Made by a program: the position numbers and the translations under genes
Part shown: piece after piece, positions 47,290-61,121 of the stretch
Layout of the letters: every line of letters begins with the position of its first letter
Position numbering within the stretch: position 1 is the first letter of the stretch
Assembly: GCA_002794785.1 (NCBI GenBank)
Contig: NBBA01000011.1
Location: 496,001-560,000 of the forward strand
DNA length: 64,000 nucleotides
Reading direction: 5' to 3'
DNA from: Coniferiporia sulphurascens
Taxonomy: Eukaryota; Basidiomycota; Agaricomycetes; Hymenochaetales; Hymenochaetaceae
Notes under the pieces: model-generated
What the model was told of the DNA's origin: nothing
The model's database searches: none
Seen by the model: the letters and a program-made list of their open reading frames with translations, nothing else

Positions 47290-48957
47290 ATGGCGCCGCC
47301 CTCGGGCTCACTCACCGTTGCGCTCGCGGGCGCACTCGCCGCTTATCTCACATATCTTTACATCCGGCTCAACGACCGCCGCCTGACCACGCTCCCGCCC
47401 GCCGCCGTCGCGGCGTCCCCGCACCGCTGGACGGACGACGAAATCCGCGCAGAGCACGCGCGCATGCGAGCCAACCCCATCGATATCCTCTCCGCTCTCC
47501 CCCCTCGCACAGGCCGCCGCTACATCGTCGTCGGCGGGGCGGGTTTCCTAGGCGGCTGGCTCGTCGTGCACCTCCTCCGCCGCGGCGAAAACCCTGCGCG
47601 CATTCGCGTACTCGACGTCCGCATGCCCACACGCGCAGACCTCCTCGCCGGCGCCGCTGCGCACGTTGACTTCCGTATTTGCGATGTCTCCAACGCGTCC
47701 GCCGTGAACGCTGCGTTTTCGGCGCCCTGGCCCGATACAGACGAAGACAGCGCCGAGGACGGCGGCGAGCCCGCAATCACCGTCTTCCACGCGGCTGCGA
47801 CCATCCGATTCTACGAGCGCGCATGGTCCCTTGTACCCCTATCCGCCGCCGTCAATGTCCAGGGGACGCAGAACGTCCTCGACGCAGCGCGCGCTGTCGG
47901 CGCCACTGTGCTGGTCTCAACGTCCTCGGGCTCTGTATGCGTGCGACGGTCGCGTTTCTGGCTCTGGCCGTGGGAGCACTCGCCGCCGTTTTTCGTCCAG
48001 GCAATCGACGACCGCGACGACGCCCCTCATCTTCCACGACGGCACGGCGAGTTCTTCTCCAACTACGCATACACGAAGCACCTCGCAGAAGGCCTCGTGC
48101 GCGGCGCCGACGCGAGCCCGTCCGGCGCACCGGGCTCGACGACGCGGACGCTCCGTACAGGCTGCCTGCGTCCAGGTAACGGCATCTTCGGGCCTGGCGG
48201 CGACGTGCTCTGCGGTGCGGCGCTCGTGCGCGAGAACAACCCGACGTGGATCGCGGGCATCATGCAAAACTTCATCTACGTCGAAAACGCGTCGCTCGCG
48301 CACCTCTGTTACGAGCAGCAGCTTCTCGCCCTCTCCGCCTCTCCCGACACGCACCCAAATGTCGGCGGGCAGGTCTTCTGCATCGCCGATGCGGGTCCAC
48401 CACCCACCTACGGCGACGTCTACCGCGCCTTGTCCGTGCTCACAGCGGGCCGCGCGACATTCCCTACGCTTTCGCCGACCGGAATGCTGCTCCTCGCGCA
48501 GATCATCGAGCCGCTGCACCTCCTACGACACTTCCTCCTTCGCCTCAGCTCCCCCCTGCGCGCGCTCGCGCACCTCGTGCCCCGCCTCCCAGGAGACCTG
48601 CTCAACCTACAGCCATCGCTCTTCGCACTCGTCTGCGTGCACATGCTCTTCGACGACTCGCGCGCACGCGCTACGCCGGCAGACGGCGGGCTCGGGTACG
48701 CACCGCGCTGGACGACACTGCAGGGCCTGTGTACGCTCGTGGATGAGTTCGAGCGGGGTGGCCGTGCGGAGGAGGCGCGACAACGCGCTGGTGGAGGTAT
48801 CAGTTTCGGGATGGGGAAGCTTGGGGAGCTGAACAGGTTCTGGCGTCCCAAGGGCAAGGCCGCGATATCAGCACTGTCCCCGGCGTCTGCCGTGCAAAGT
48901 TGGAGTGTCGATGTAAATGTTGGCGTTGATAGCGGGGCTCACAGAAAAACCATATGA
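47290..48957 (+). CDS. 3-beta-HSD/sterol-4-carboxylate dehydrogenase-type SDR
   Basis: Intronless, 555 residues, unusual in this window. An N-terminal membrane helix (residues about 8-26), then a Rossmann nucleotide site RYIVVGGAGFLGGWLVVHLL (GxxGxxG), acidic DVR after strand 2, VFHAAATIRFYERAW, STSSGSVCVR, and the catalytic YAYTK (YxxxK, about residue 260), then LRPGNGIFGPGGD, the conserved substrate-loop motif of the extended SDR 3-beta-HSD family. Relatives include Erg26, which decarboxylates C4-carboxylated sterols at the ER, but many paralogues in fungi have unknown substrates. High GC and strong codon bias. It lies downstream of HMG-CoA reductase without forming a cluster. Confidence 0.82.
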   Translation: MAPPSGSLTVALAGALAAYLTYLYIRLNDRRLTTLPPAAVAASPHRWTDDEIRAEHARMRANPIDILSALPPRTGRRYIVVGGAGFLGGWLVVHLLRRGENPARIRVLDVRMPTRADLLAGAAAHVDFRICDVSNASAVNAAFSAPWPDTDEDSAEDGGEPAITVFHAAATIRFYERAWSLVPLSAAVNVQGTQNVLDAARAVGATVLVSTSSGSVCVRRSRFWLWPWEHSPPFFVQAIDDRDDAPHLPRRHGEFFSNYAYTKHLAEGLVRGADASPSGAPGSTTRTLRTGCLRPGNGIFGPGGDVLCGAALVRENNPTWIAGIMQNFIYVENASLAHLCYEQQLLALSASPDTHPNVGGQVFCIADAGPPPTYGDVYRALSVLTAGRATFPTLSPTGMLLLAQIIEPLHLLRHFLLRLSSPLRALAHLVPRLPGDLLNLQPSLFALVCVHMLFDDSRARATPADGGLGYAPRWTTLQGLCTLVDEFERGGRAEEARQRAGGGISFGMGKLGELNRFWRPKGKAAISALSPASAVQSWSVDVNVGVDSGAHRKTI

Positions 48958-49196
48958 GCGATAATTAATTTTACCCTTGCAGACCCGGTTATGTCACTTC
49001 GTACACGGAACTTTAGTACTTTGTCACCCTTTTTTATATCTACTGTTGTATTGTACTGAGTACACCTTTTGTGATAACCTTCTCGGGCCTTCTTCCAAAC
49101 CAACATATACCATTTACAGTGCATTTCTAAATGTAGGGGACAAGCCCAGTACTATCATACTCCAGAGGCTCGAAATAGCTTCCCTTGCGCATTCAG

Positions 49197-50843
49197 CTAC
49201 GGTTTGATAGCAATCTTCAGTGCCGAACGACTGTGCATCTTATCCAACGCCTTTTGGTAGTCCTCCAACGCAAATACATCGGTGACCTGCACACACTGTA
49301 TATATTTAGCATCAGGAACGGCGAAGGAGACCGCACACACACCATCCCCTTGACGTTGACCTTCCCAGAGTCGAGATAAGCCACCGCGCGCGGGAAACAC
49401 AGTGTCTGTGCGAATGAACCAATGATCTACGGATAACGTTCGTCCAGGGTTAAAAATGCTGAAACTGCACAACGGAGCGGCCCACTCACCGTGATCTCAT
49501 CACCGAAGATTTTGGACGGCGGCCAGTGGACGCGTGCCTCGTTTGCATACACCCCGTATACCATGAGGACTCCGCCTCGGCGAACATAGTTAATCGCCTC
49601 GTTCGCGAGTTTCTCCACGCCGGTCGCCTCAATCTACGTTCGTTTTTCTTAGAATAATAACTCATCACAAAAAAATTCGGGGGAATAGCCGGACTCACAA
49701 CCACATCAAACCCAAGCGGGTTCGCCTCCTTCAAGTTCCTCCACTGCTCCTCCGCGCACACGCTATCGCGGTCGAGCGCAACATACTCATCCGCTGCGTC
49801 GATCTGCCGCGCAATATCCATCTTCGCGCCCGCATGGGCCGCAACAACAACACGCGCCGCGCCGTTCTGGCGGAGCAGCTGCGCGAGGAGGAGACCCGTA
49901 GGGCCCGCACCGAGAAGGAGTATCTCGAGCCCGCTGTCCTGCGGACGCGCGGAGCGCAGACGGTCTAGCCCGTGTATGGCGCACGCAGCGGGCTCGACGA
50001 GCGTCGCCTCGATGTCGGAGAGGTTCGTGATCTTGAAGACCTTGCTTTCATGGCTATGTAAAAAGAAAGACGCGTTAGTGCTTTGGCCCTTTGCTGAGCG
50101 GACATTATCAACGCACAAACCGACGTATTCGGCGAAACCACCATCCATGGTACAACCCTTGCTTGCGAAATTTTCGCATAAGAGGTCCCTCCCGCGGCGA
50201 CAGAAGAAGCATACACCGCACTATAGATTGATACGGTTGGGGGGGAAGATCAGTTAGACAATCAAATCCTGAAGGCATTCCAGTCCGATAGATACTTACG
50301 GAAGCACAGTTATCCGCTACACATCTGTCCCCTTTAACAAAACCCTTGACATCCTTTCCCACCTCAGTGATTACGCCTACGACTTCATGACCCGGCACGA
50401 GCTGTTTAATATCCAAAATCGACTTTATTAGTGTATCTGAACACATCAAAGTATATAACTTACAGGAAAAGTCGAGATAAATTCGCCATCATGAATATGC
50501 GCATCCGTACCGCAGATACCTTCAATTATCAAAAATTGCACATCATATTTTCAGCGAATGAATTAAAAGCCGACGGAAAAGAACGGAGTGTTCTACCACA
50601 GTAGCTGACTTTGGGTGTATTATTATTCGGTTCGTTTAAGAGACAGGTCGGCAGGGTGCACCTTTCACCAGGACCTCGTCGTCGCCGATCTGGGGGATGG
50701 GCATCTCTGTGATCTTAAAACTCCGTGGCTACTTTACGATGAGTGCATACACGCCGTAACGGATTGGGATTTCATGGGAAATGCGGAACTAGACTGGAAT
50801 ACAAACACACCTTGTCGTACAGGAGGGCTCTCATCGTGGACAT
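49197..50843 (-). CDS. Zinc-dependent medium-chain (alcohol/polyol) dehydrogenase
   Basis: Oxidises an alcohol or polyol with NAD(P). ATG 50843 ([12 protein letters not shown]), an alternative internal ATG nine bases later. Catalytic zinc ligands: Cys in [14 protein letters not shown] and His-Glu in [11 protein letters not shown]. The structural zinc cluster is [18 protein letters not shown] (four Cys). The cofactor site is [16 protein letters not shown] (GxGxxG). Later segments [20 protein letters not shown] and [19 protein letters not shown] close the substrate domain. About eight exons. The substrate is not determinable; sorbitol, arabinitol or threonine dehydrogenases are the nearest subfamilies. 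Confidence 0.88.
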
Positions 50844-51089
50844 CTTTGGCTCTTTAAAAATCAAGAAAGGAGTGAACAGAGACTCGGACGACGGCGGTCG
50901 CTGGCAAACGCTGCAGGCCGGGGAATCTCCGAGTCTATTGCAGGACGGCATCCGGCGCGGCAAATCCTGCCTTATCAGCGTCGATCTCGCCCACTCCTTA
51001 CTGTAGACGTGCCAATTTCGTATACTTATTTTGTATTGCATTATGTTTTGTAACGAGTACACGACTTCAACCAATCGGTATTGAGATCT

Positions 51090-52878
51090 CTATTTAGGAG
51101 GCGTAGGTTGCGCATTGAAGGACGGCATATGCACGGGGAGTGACGTCTGGCGCATTCGTCCAGGGCTCACTGGCCGCCTACTAACACCACCAACTACTCC
51201 GGGACTAGTCATCAGGCCGTTGCTATGTATGGGGCCAGAACCGATTGAGCCGACGTCCCAGGATTGTGTATGCGAATGCACATATGAATGCGGACTCCCT
51301 TGCACTCCATTGGACGACGCATTTGGCGGTGAAGAGAGCGTAGGCACAGACGTTGCCGATACCACACCGGGCGGTAAAGGCGGACGCAGTGCAGCCGCTC
51401 CAAGTGCACTGGAATGTTTCAGTTGGAAAGCTGGTCCGAGCCGTGCACCGAAAGCGGGACCGGGGTCGAAAGGCGGAGCGCGTGAAGAGAGCGCCGAACC
51501 GCTGCCTCCGCTTACATTCGTTCCGTTACTGCTAGTGAAATTGAGGTTGTATGGCGACTTGGCAATCTGCACTGCCTGCCGACCCGCAGGTGTAGGCGGT
51601 GAACCGATTGGCGTAGTGGACGCCGAGTACGTCGCTGCTACCGGTGACCGCTGCATACCAACATGCCCAACAGCCCCCGCCCTTGCTCCCAGATCAAACG
51701 CGACAGGACCATTGTTTATCACCTCGAACGCACCCGCGTCACGCTCGACAAGCTCGACCTCGCGAATCAGCCGCGCCAGCTGCGACTCTAGCTCAGGTAG
51801 CGTGTCGCCCGACAATCTCTCCCGCTTGACCTGCAGCTTCTCAAGGCGAGTTGTCAAAGCTGCAAGTTCGGTCTGCAGGTCCGACGTGGATTTCCTGTCC
51901 GCGCGCAACGCCTCATCTGCCTCCTCCTTCATTCGTTCCGCTTCCTTCACCACCCCCTTGTGCTGCTCCGTCACTACCTTCTCGCATGCACGAAGGGCAG
52001 GAAGTGAAGCTGATACCTCTCGCGAGGACTCCTCGGCCTCGCGCGCAGCTGCACCCGCCTGCTTCGCAGCCTCCTGGAGTGCGCGTACCTTCTGCTTCCC
52101 GCGCATTTCTGCAGCCGCGTGCTTCTCCGACGCACGTTTGAGGGCCTCGATCTCATTACGCCTCGCAGCGTCACCCTTGTGAGCTTCCCTCCGAGCCGCC
52201 TTGAGTTGTGCTGAGGCAGACTCCCGCTCTGCACCGAGATGCGCGAGCTGTGCGCGGAGCTGCGCGGCATACTCGTCCAGAGTGACCGTTCGTGGAAGGG
52301 GCATCGTCGCAGAGACCGTCGGCATAGTGGAAGAAGTAGAATCGGCAGAGCTGTCTGCGGCATCAGCAATAGCAGCAGAAGGCTGTCCTTGCTCTAAATT
52401 ATCGTAGAGTCTCCATCAGAAACGTTTAATAGACTTTACACTACGTACGTTGTGGCTGAGTGACCATACGACTATGCAGGACCTCTTCTCCATCCCCGAA
52501 CACAATGCCGAGCTCGACGTCGTATTGGCGGCCAGGCATGAGTCCGTACAAGACGATGATCGCCTCGTCGCCGGCATCGTCCATGCGCATGAGCACCCGC
52601 TTCCAAGCTGCGCCATTCACATTCACCGACAGCCCCCTGTTGAGCACATCGGATACCAAGGACAGGGGAGATGCCGACGCATTTAGGGCGTCCTCGAGTG
52701 TGTCCTCGTCGTCAGAGCCGGCCGGCGTAATGCCGAGTGATGAGAGACCATCGCCGTCGCATGTCGACGAAAGGACGAAGGTCGTCGATACGGAGGTGAT
52801 CTCACGGACAGTAAGGAGAAAACGGGGCGACCACGGCCGAACAGAGTGCCAGTGCGACTGCGAGGACGAGTCTGCCAT
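51090..52878 (-). CDS. Coiled-coil protein with FN3-like N-terminus, unknown function
   Basis: ATG 52878 (MADSSSQSHWHSVRPWSPRF). The first exon has a beta-rich segment (RVLMRMDDAGDEAIIVLYGL, MPGRQYDVELGIV) resembling a fibronectin type III fold. A 61-nt-range intron near 52380-52440 joins it to a long coiled coil (about residues 165-370; TLDEYAAQLRAQLAHL, then Ala/Glu/Lys/Arg heptads). The C-terminal 200 residues are low-complexity Ser/Pro/Gly. Two exons, about 570 residues. I recognise no characterised relative; similar architectures occur in uncharacterised basidiomycete proteins. Confidence 0.75.
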
Positions 52879-53129
52879 GATCAGTTACAGAAAACAAAAC
52901 AAAGAAAATACGGAGTCGAGCCCAGCTGCATAGCGGCAGTGTACTCAGCATGCCCTTTCGGGAAATTTGCCTCCTCTGCCACCAGCTTGCTGGCAAAACT
53001 AAAAAGGCGGAGAGGCAGCAAACACTTGTTGCACAAGCTCAACCAGTGGAAAAAATACAAAGGACTACTAGAGATCGACGACGACAATTCACACATTGAG
53101 CCCCCTTTTGTTATCTATAGCTCTTTAAA
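52879..53129. other. Short intergenic spacer
   Basis: About 250 bp between the start of the coiled-coil gene and the end of the prolyl-tRNA synthetase gene, both minus strand. No feature recognised. Confidence 0.45.
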
Positions 53130-55907
<2,778 letters not shown>

Positions 55908-56344
55908 GCAGCTTTCGTCGCTGTCCACCCGTCGGCGGCGCCTGTTCTGTCGACAGAAAGGATGATTTTATTCATATTTTAAGCAATTTTGCCGACGCCG
56001 CCGCGATTGCCTAATCGCGATCGAAACACCAGAGTCAAAGCAAAAAGCGCATACAGTGCATATACACACGAAGTATGTGACTTTTTTTCATGAAGAGTAG
56101 GAAAAGCAGCTTACTCCCGTATTCCGAGTCTGCCGAGTTTTAAAACAGTTCTTATGCGCTGTACCAAATAGCAGACGCCAACATCACTTGCGGGACCGCA
56201 AACCACCTAAAACATGTTTTATTCCGTACTACCACCTCGCCGACAAATTATGAGCTAATACTGTAAAATTTAGTGGCACATCGGTATTCAAAGGAAACGT
56301 TTGACTGCAATTATATGCCGAAAGGCAAAACACATTCTGGGTAA
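55908..56344. other. Intergenic region upstream of prolyl-tRNA synthetase
   Basis: About 440 bp between ProRS (5' end) and P450 (3' end). No gene seen. Confidence 0.5.
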
Positions 56345-58670
56345 TTATGGGCAACCTCCACTGTTGGCTTGCAAAATTAGAGTCCTCGCTTGCTCAGAAC
56401 GTGGGGTAATCGAACACTTGTAAGGAGAAGGGTGGCTAAATTGAAGGTGGCCAGGAAATTAGCCATCTAATCGGCAGAGAAAAAATAGGATATTCTGAAC
56501 GCACGAAAGTACACCAGACGTGGGATCCAAGACAACAGGCATGGGCCTCCCATCGTCATCCATTGCAGGAGTAATGTCGAATGTTGCAAGTATATATGAC
56601 ATCGTTAAATAGAGCGTATTTTCTGCGTAAGTGTGACCTGCGCAGAATCTAACAGAGTCAAGAAGAAGGGTAAGCACCTGATGAGAAGGAGAATGCCATA
56701 CACTGAGAACCATTACCTTCTTCCATACCCAAACGCATACTTCGACGGATCAATAGAGGTAAAGTCCAGCTTTCCCTCGGCATTAAAATACCGCTCGGGC
56801 TTAAATTCCATTGGTTCTGGATACATAGACGGGTCATGGAGGATACCCCTTTGCAAAGAGCTGTCATCAAGGGATGGAATATGATGTAAAAGGGGAAAAT
56901 AATACCAGGAGTTCCCAATTACGACAGATCCGGCAGGTATAAAGTAGCCATTATATACATCGTCCTCTCGGAGTGAATGTGGTAGACCTGCAGAATATAG
57001 GACAAACAAGACTCCCGTGTCAGTGACATAATCGGGACAATGACCAAGGATGATGCTTACCCTGAGGCACGACTGTATGCCATCGCAGCGTTTCCTTCAT
57101 GATCGCAATAATATAGGGGAGTTCATTGCGGTCAGCGAACGACGGGAGTCTTGAGGACCCTACGACTGCATCAAGCTGCGCCTGTGCTTTCTTCTGCACG
57201 TCGGGGTATTGTGCCATTGCGAGCACAAAAGCCGTTATAGCTGAGACGGACTTACAAAAATCGCTAGTTAGGAGTAGCAAGAGTACTATTAGGTCGTGCT
57301 TTAGTTTGACATACAGTGTCTGAGCCCGCTGAATTACCCCTGTCAGCTGATCTATCGTATTTAATAATGTAGGAAAAGATAGATACCTCCATATGCGATC
57401 GCAGCGCAGTCCCTTATGGATTCTTCCATCGTCTCTTTCTCGTGGCCGTATTTTTCCATGAGCTCCGAGACGAAAGACGCCATAGGCGGTCTTTCACTAA
57501 CCTACACGCGCGTATCAGAAGTTTGCCGCAATGAACAGTAGCCCCCGTCAACCGCGTCCGTATGAAACACGACGTACCAATCTCTCTTTCGATGCCTCAA
57601 ACGGGGACTCTCGCAGTTCGCGCACGTCATTTGCCCACTGCTTTGCGACCCGCTGGTAGAACGCGCCAGGAACCCATGCCGGTACTTTCTTCACTGCATC
57701 GTTTCAGAGCAAGTCAGTAAAACATAAAAAAGCGGGGATAAGCATTAATCTGCTCGAGGGACTCACAAATCGGAAACGTGTCGATTAGCCACGCACCGGG
57801 TCGCGCCGCGTCGGAGACCGCGCCCATCACTGTCTCCGCAACCGTGATGTATCTATCTTCGCGAGATTCGATCTCGAGGCCATACGCGGACATGATAATC
57901 GCTTGTCCTGAATGACTTCGGGAGCGCATAGCGATTTAAGCTGACGGGGTCGCTGTTCTCGCATGAAAGCTGAAACAAGTCTTACAGGCGAATATGGTCC
58001 AGAAAATCATCCGGTTTCATAAGCATGCGTTCGAGCAGTCTCGCGGACGCATATTCTTGGACGGGGTCGAACACATGAGCGTTTGAAGGCCCGAACATGC
58101 TCACAAATAAGCGTCGATGTTTTCGCCACACGTCACCGTATGGCATCAGTCCGAAATTCCAGTTGAGACCCATTCTGTACAAATTTCTTCAAGTCAGACT
58201 TTACGCATAATGTTCTCGACGGACAGAGTCGATACGCACACATCATTGAGTAGAGGAAGACGTGGCCTGTCCGAGTAAAGTGCGGACCTCTTTTCAAACA
58301 AATCATGCGCGGCCTTTGCAGTATTGAGAATAACAATGCTTTGGCCCAGTATTTTGACGTGAACTACATCGCCTTAGAGCCATGAAAATGAGGTTCAGTT
58401 ACGTAGAGTGAGAATCACGATATGGTACATACCATACTGGTTTCCCCACTTCGTGAACGTCTCCCAGGGCTTTTTCATCGGCATGTCGAAAATGTTCCCA
58501 ACGAATGGCAGCGGCCTCGGTCCAGGAGGTAAGGGAAGGCCTCGTCGTTCAATTATATATGTCGGTAAGTATGATGTACGAATTTTAATAAAGATAGCCA
58601 GTCCGAGGAAGAACAAAAGAGCGGTAGCAGCAACGTGCAGTGAATTGACTCGAGCTGAGGAGAAATCCAT
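56345..58670 (-). CDS. Cytochrome P450 monooxygenase
   Basis: A microsomal heme monooxygenase. ATG 58670, with an N-terminal membrane anchor (VAATALLFFLGLAIFIKI) and Pro hinge LPLPPGPRPLPFVGN. Then MGLNWNFGLMPYGDVWRKHR (C-helix WxxxR), K-helix KETLRW (ExxR), FKPERYF, and the heme loop FGYGRRFCAG assembled across an intron with the Cys ligand present. The last exon reads HPSPYKCSITPRSEQARTLI to TAA at 56345. About 13 exons, typical of basidiomycete P450s related to O-methylsterigmatocystin oxidoreductase-like (CYP64/CYP5037-type) enzymes. The substrate is unknown. Intron borders for the I-helix (about 57300-57400) were not fully resolved. Confidence 0.9.
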
Positions 58671-59849
58671 GACGGAAAATATTATGGCAAGCTCGTATGG
58701 CAGGGGTTAGAACCCTTTCCGAGACGGATTTTGTTAAATAGCAAAAGAATGTGGGTGGTCCTGGTCTGATGAGCTGAGGAGAATATACTTAAGGGAGCGC
58801 AAGAGCGGTCATAGCTCCGAGACTCTGCAGTTGGGTGAAGAGTAATCGCGCAGGTAGATCTCGAAGCCATGGGTATGAGACTTAGTACGTATTCCGGTTG
58901 ATACGCGACGCCTGGCTTTGTCCAGAACGTCGTTTACTTTGCAAGACCTAAATTTCCCGAAAGCTCGAAACCGATTGATTCCGGTATGATGAAACATGTA
59001 CAGGATATGATAGTGCTTATCTTGCCTCTCCCCCATATAAACGCCGAGTGATAAGTACCGTATGAAGGAGAAAACCATTCTCCATCTCCACGCTAGCACA
59101 TTGAAAGCTCCTGTAAGAGCGCACAGCCGTTAGCCGAACTTATCTTTTTTTTGCAATAATATTAATTGGGTTCAGGCTCGTCGTCCGGGTTTTGGCGCGG
59201 GCTCATCGCGGTTTTTGCCGGCATTAACTTCAAGCCAATGAATGTGCTCCAGTAACACCCGGATTGTACTACAGTCGAAAGCGTCAAGAACCCGCGCCTC
59301 GGTAAGTTCCGAAACGACCAAAAATTGTAACTGTATCTAGTCCACGAATACATCCTATATACCTATGAAACTTAGTGAAATGGATAGCAATAAAGTTCCT
59401 TTATAAATCTTGTTGATTTAAATCCTAGAATTTGGGGGAGTGAAAACTTTCCTTGGAAAATTTGACACAAAATATTAAATTATTTAAAAATTATTTAATT
59501 TAATTATTTAATTACCCATATACGGAAGGTTACATAAGTTTAGCGCCCACTTAGCATCCAGCGGCTGTTTCCGGATATTGATTTGATGGTTCCCTTACTC
59601 TTAGCAAAAACGTCAGAGTCCATAGGCTGCTTAGCTGACTTCTCTTAGGCAATCCTGCTTGTGCACAGTTGCAGGATTGTCAAGAGCAGGCACTTATAGT
59701 ATGCCAGCAAGTCTCTCAATTATTTTTAGAATTTATTATTATTTATTTTTCTCAAAAAAATTGACACATTTGGTCTATTTTTAGAAAATATCTGAAAACG
59801 CGAGATCTCGCGTTTCTTGGTTACTTTTCGGTTTAAATTTTCAATTTCA
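58671..59849. other. Intergenic region upstream of P450, AT-rich
   Basis: About 1.2 kb. The 59440-59520 part is strongly AT-rich (repeated TTATTTAA). A perfect 20-bp palindrome lies at 59796-59815. Open frames (58809-59099, 59162-59353) have no supporting features. Confidence 0.5.
59796..59815. promoter_or_regulatory. Perfect 20-bp palindrome with two ACGCG halves
   Basis: AAACGCGAGATCTCGCGTTT is its own reverse complement. It contains ACGCG in each half, the core of MCB-type sites. It lies 35 bp before the LINE target site. Its role is unknown. Confidence 0.55.
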
Positions 59850-59862
59850 GCCACCAATTCGG
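59850..59862 (+). repeat. LINE target-site duplication, left copy
   Basis: GCCACCAATTCGG, repeated exactly at 61109-61121 on the far side of the inserted LINE. Confidence 0.95.
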
Positions 59863-60900
59863 ACGCTCATTCAGTCACACCATGGTCTTATTGACCGACT
59901 GAAGGACGTCCCCTCGCGCCTTCTCATATACACAGACGGTTCCCGCAAGGGCACGTCCCCCTCCTCATACGCCGGCGGTGCAGCTGGCGTCTGGTTCTAT
60001 CGCGGGGAGACTGTACTCACCCGCGAAACCTACCTTGGTTCCTCGGTCCATGCCACCGACTGCGAACTCGCCGCCTTAGCCGATGCTGCTTGGCTTCTGG
60101 CCTACTCTTACGATCTCCACCCCGCCGTTACTCAGGTCGAGATCTACACCGACTGCGAAGTGGCCCTTACACTTCTCGCCGACCCTCGTCCAGCCCCAGG
60201 CGTCAATGTCGCCCTCTTCATCCGGAAGTGTCTCAAAACCGCTACCAAGCGGTTCCCACGTGTCTTTTTTCATCTACACTGGGTCCCGGGACACTCCGAT
60301 GTGGAAGGCAATGAATTTGCTGACGTCCTCGCCTGCGGCATTGCGGACAACCCCCCCCCGGACACGATCCCGTTTCCGCCCACCATCCGCTTCCTTCGCG
60401 AAGCCGCCTCCTCCACGGCACTAACACAATGGAAATCCGACTGGGCCCACGCCTGTCGAAAATCCCGGGGGCAATCGGACGCCCACTCTATGGGCGCCAC
60501 CCAGAACCCTTCCACGAAGCCGTCTGCCCTTATGCAGAACCTCACACTCGGTCGCCGCACTAAGTGCAAAGTTTTCCGGACACTCCTCGGTCACGCCGGT
60601 TTTGGCGCGTACTTTGGACGCATTCCGGGACGCGACCCCATGTGCCCTTTCTGCCATGTCCCAGAGACGCGAGCCCATCTCCTGCTCTCTTGCCCTAACA
60701 CCCTCGCCGCCCGACGCGCGGTGTGGAAGACTCCCATACCATCCACCGAAGCCCAATGGTTTTCAAAAGCTGGCCTCCCAATTTTGGCATCTTTCCTCGA
60801 CTCTCACCCCGCCTTCGAGGTGGAACCCATCCTCGTCTTTGACCCGGGGGGACCCACTGTGGTGCTTATTTCTGACCAGGGTTTTGCCACCGGCAACTGA
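59863..60900 (+). pseudogene. LINE ORF2 C-terminal fragment: RNase H and zinc-knuckle tail
   Basis: Open for 345 codons with no ATG, because the 5' end is truncated. RNase H motifs in order: YTDGSRKG (Asp), CELAALADAAWL (Glu), YTDCEVAL (Asp), HWVPGHSDVEGNEFADVL (His, Asp). After a linker, CPFCHVPETRAHLLLSC forms a CCHC-type knuckle, usual at the C-terminus of fungal LINE ORF2. Stop TGA at 60898-60900. A gene fragment, not an independent protein. Confidence 0.9.
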
Positions 60901-61011
60901 GTCAGATACCACTCTTCCTTATCTACTAAGCGTTCCCGCTAGTTCACATCTCAGCCTATGGCTTACCGTCACTATTGTTCCATTTATACCAACTACCATC
61001 TCCCACAAATA

Positions 61012-61031
61012 CAGGGGCCTAAAGGCCCCTG
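61012..61031 (+). other. GC hairpin in the LINE 3' UTR
   Basis: CAGGGGCC-TAAA-GGCCCCTG, a perfect 8-bp stem, about 50 nt before the poly(A). It parallels the hairpin at 9561-9579 in the other LINE family. Confidence 0.65.
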
Positions 61032-61075
61032 GAGCGTATTTTGTACTAGATAGTCATGACGTGCTATAGAAATGC

Positions 61076-61108
<33 letters not shown>

Positions 61109-61109
<1 letters not shown>

Positions 61110-61121
61110 CCACCAATTCGG
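61109..61121 (+). repeat. LINE target-site duplication, right copy
   Basis: GCCACCAATTCGG, identical to 59850-59862. Confidence 0.95.

Larger units (their letters stand above)
59863..61108 (+). mobile_element. 5'-truncated LINE of a second family, with poly(A) and target duplication
   Basis: A 1.25-kb insertion holding the RNase H and C-terminal end of ORF2, a 3' UTR with a GC hairpin (61012-61031) and a poly(A) tail of about 29 A (61080-61108). It is bounded by a perfect 13-bp target-site duplication (59850-59862 and 61109-61121). The reading frame is open over its whole length and all RNase H catalytic residues are present, so the insertion looks young. It differs from the 1-14 kb LINE family in sequence and tail (pure A rather than AATA repeats). 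Confidence 0.96.

Noticed and set aside
56459..56510. P450 ending in the unspliced frame at 56459
   Set aside because: Splicing to the AG before CCACCCTTCTCC gives the conserved HPxPxKCSITPRS C-terminus ending at 56345.
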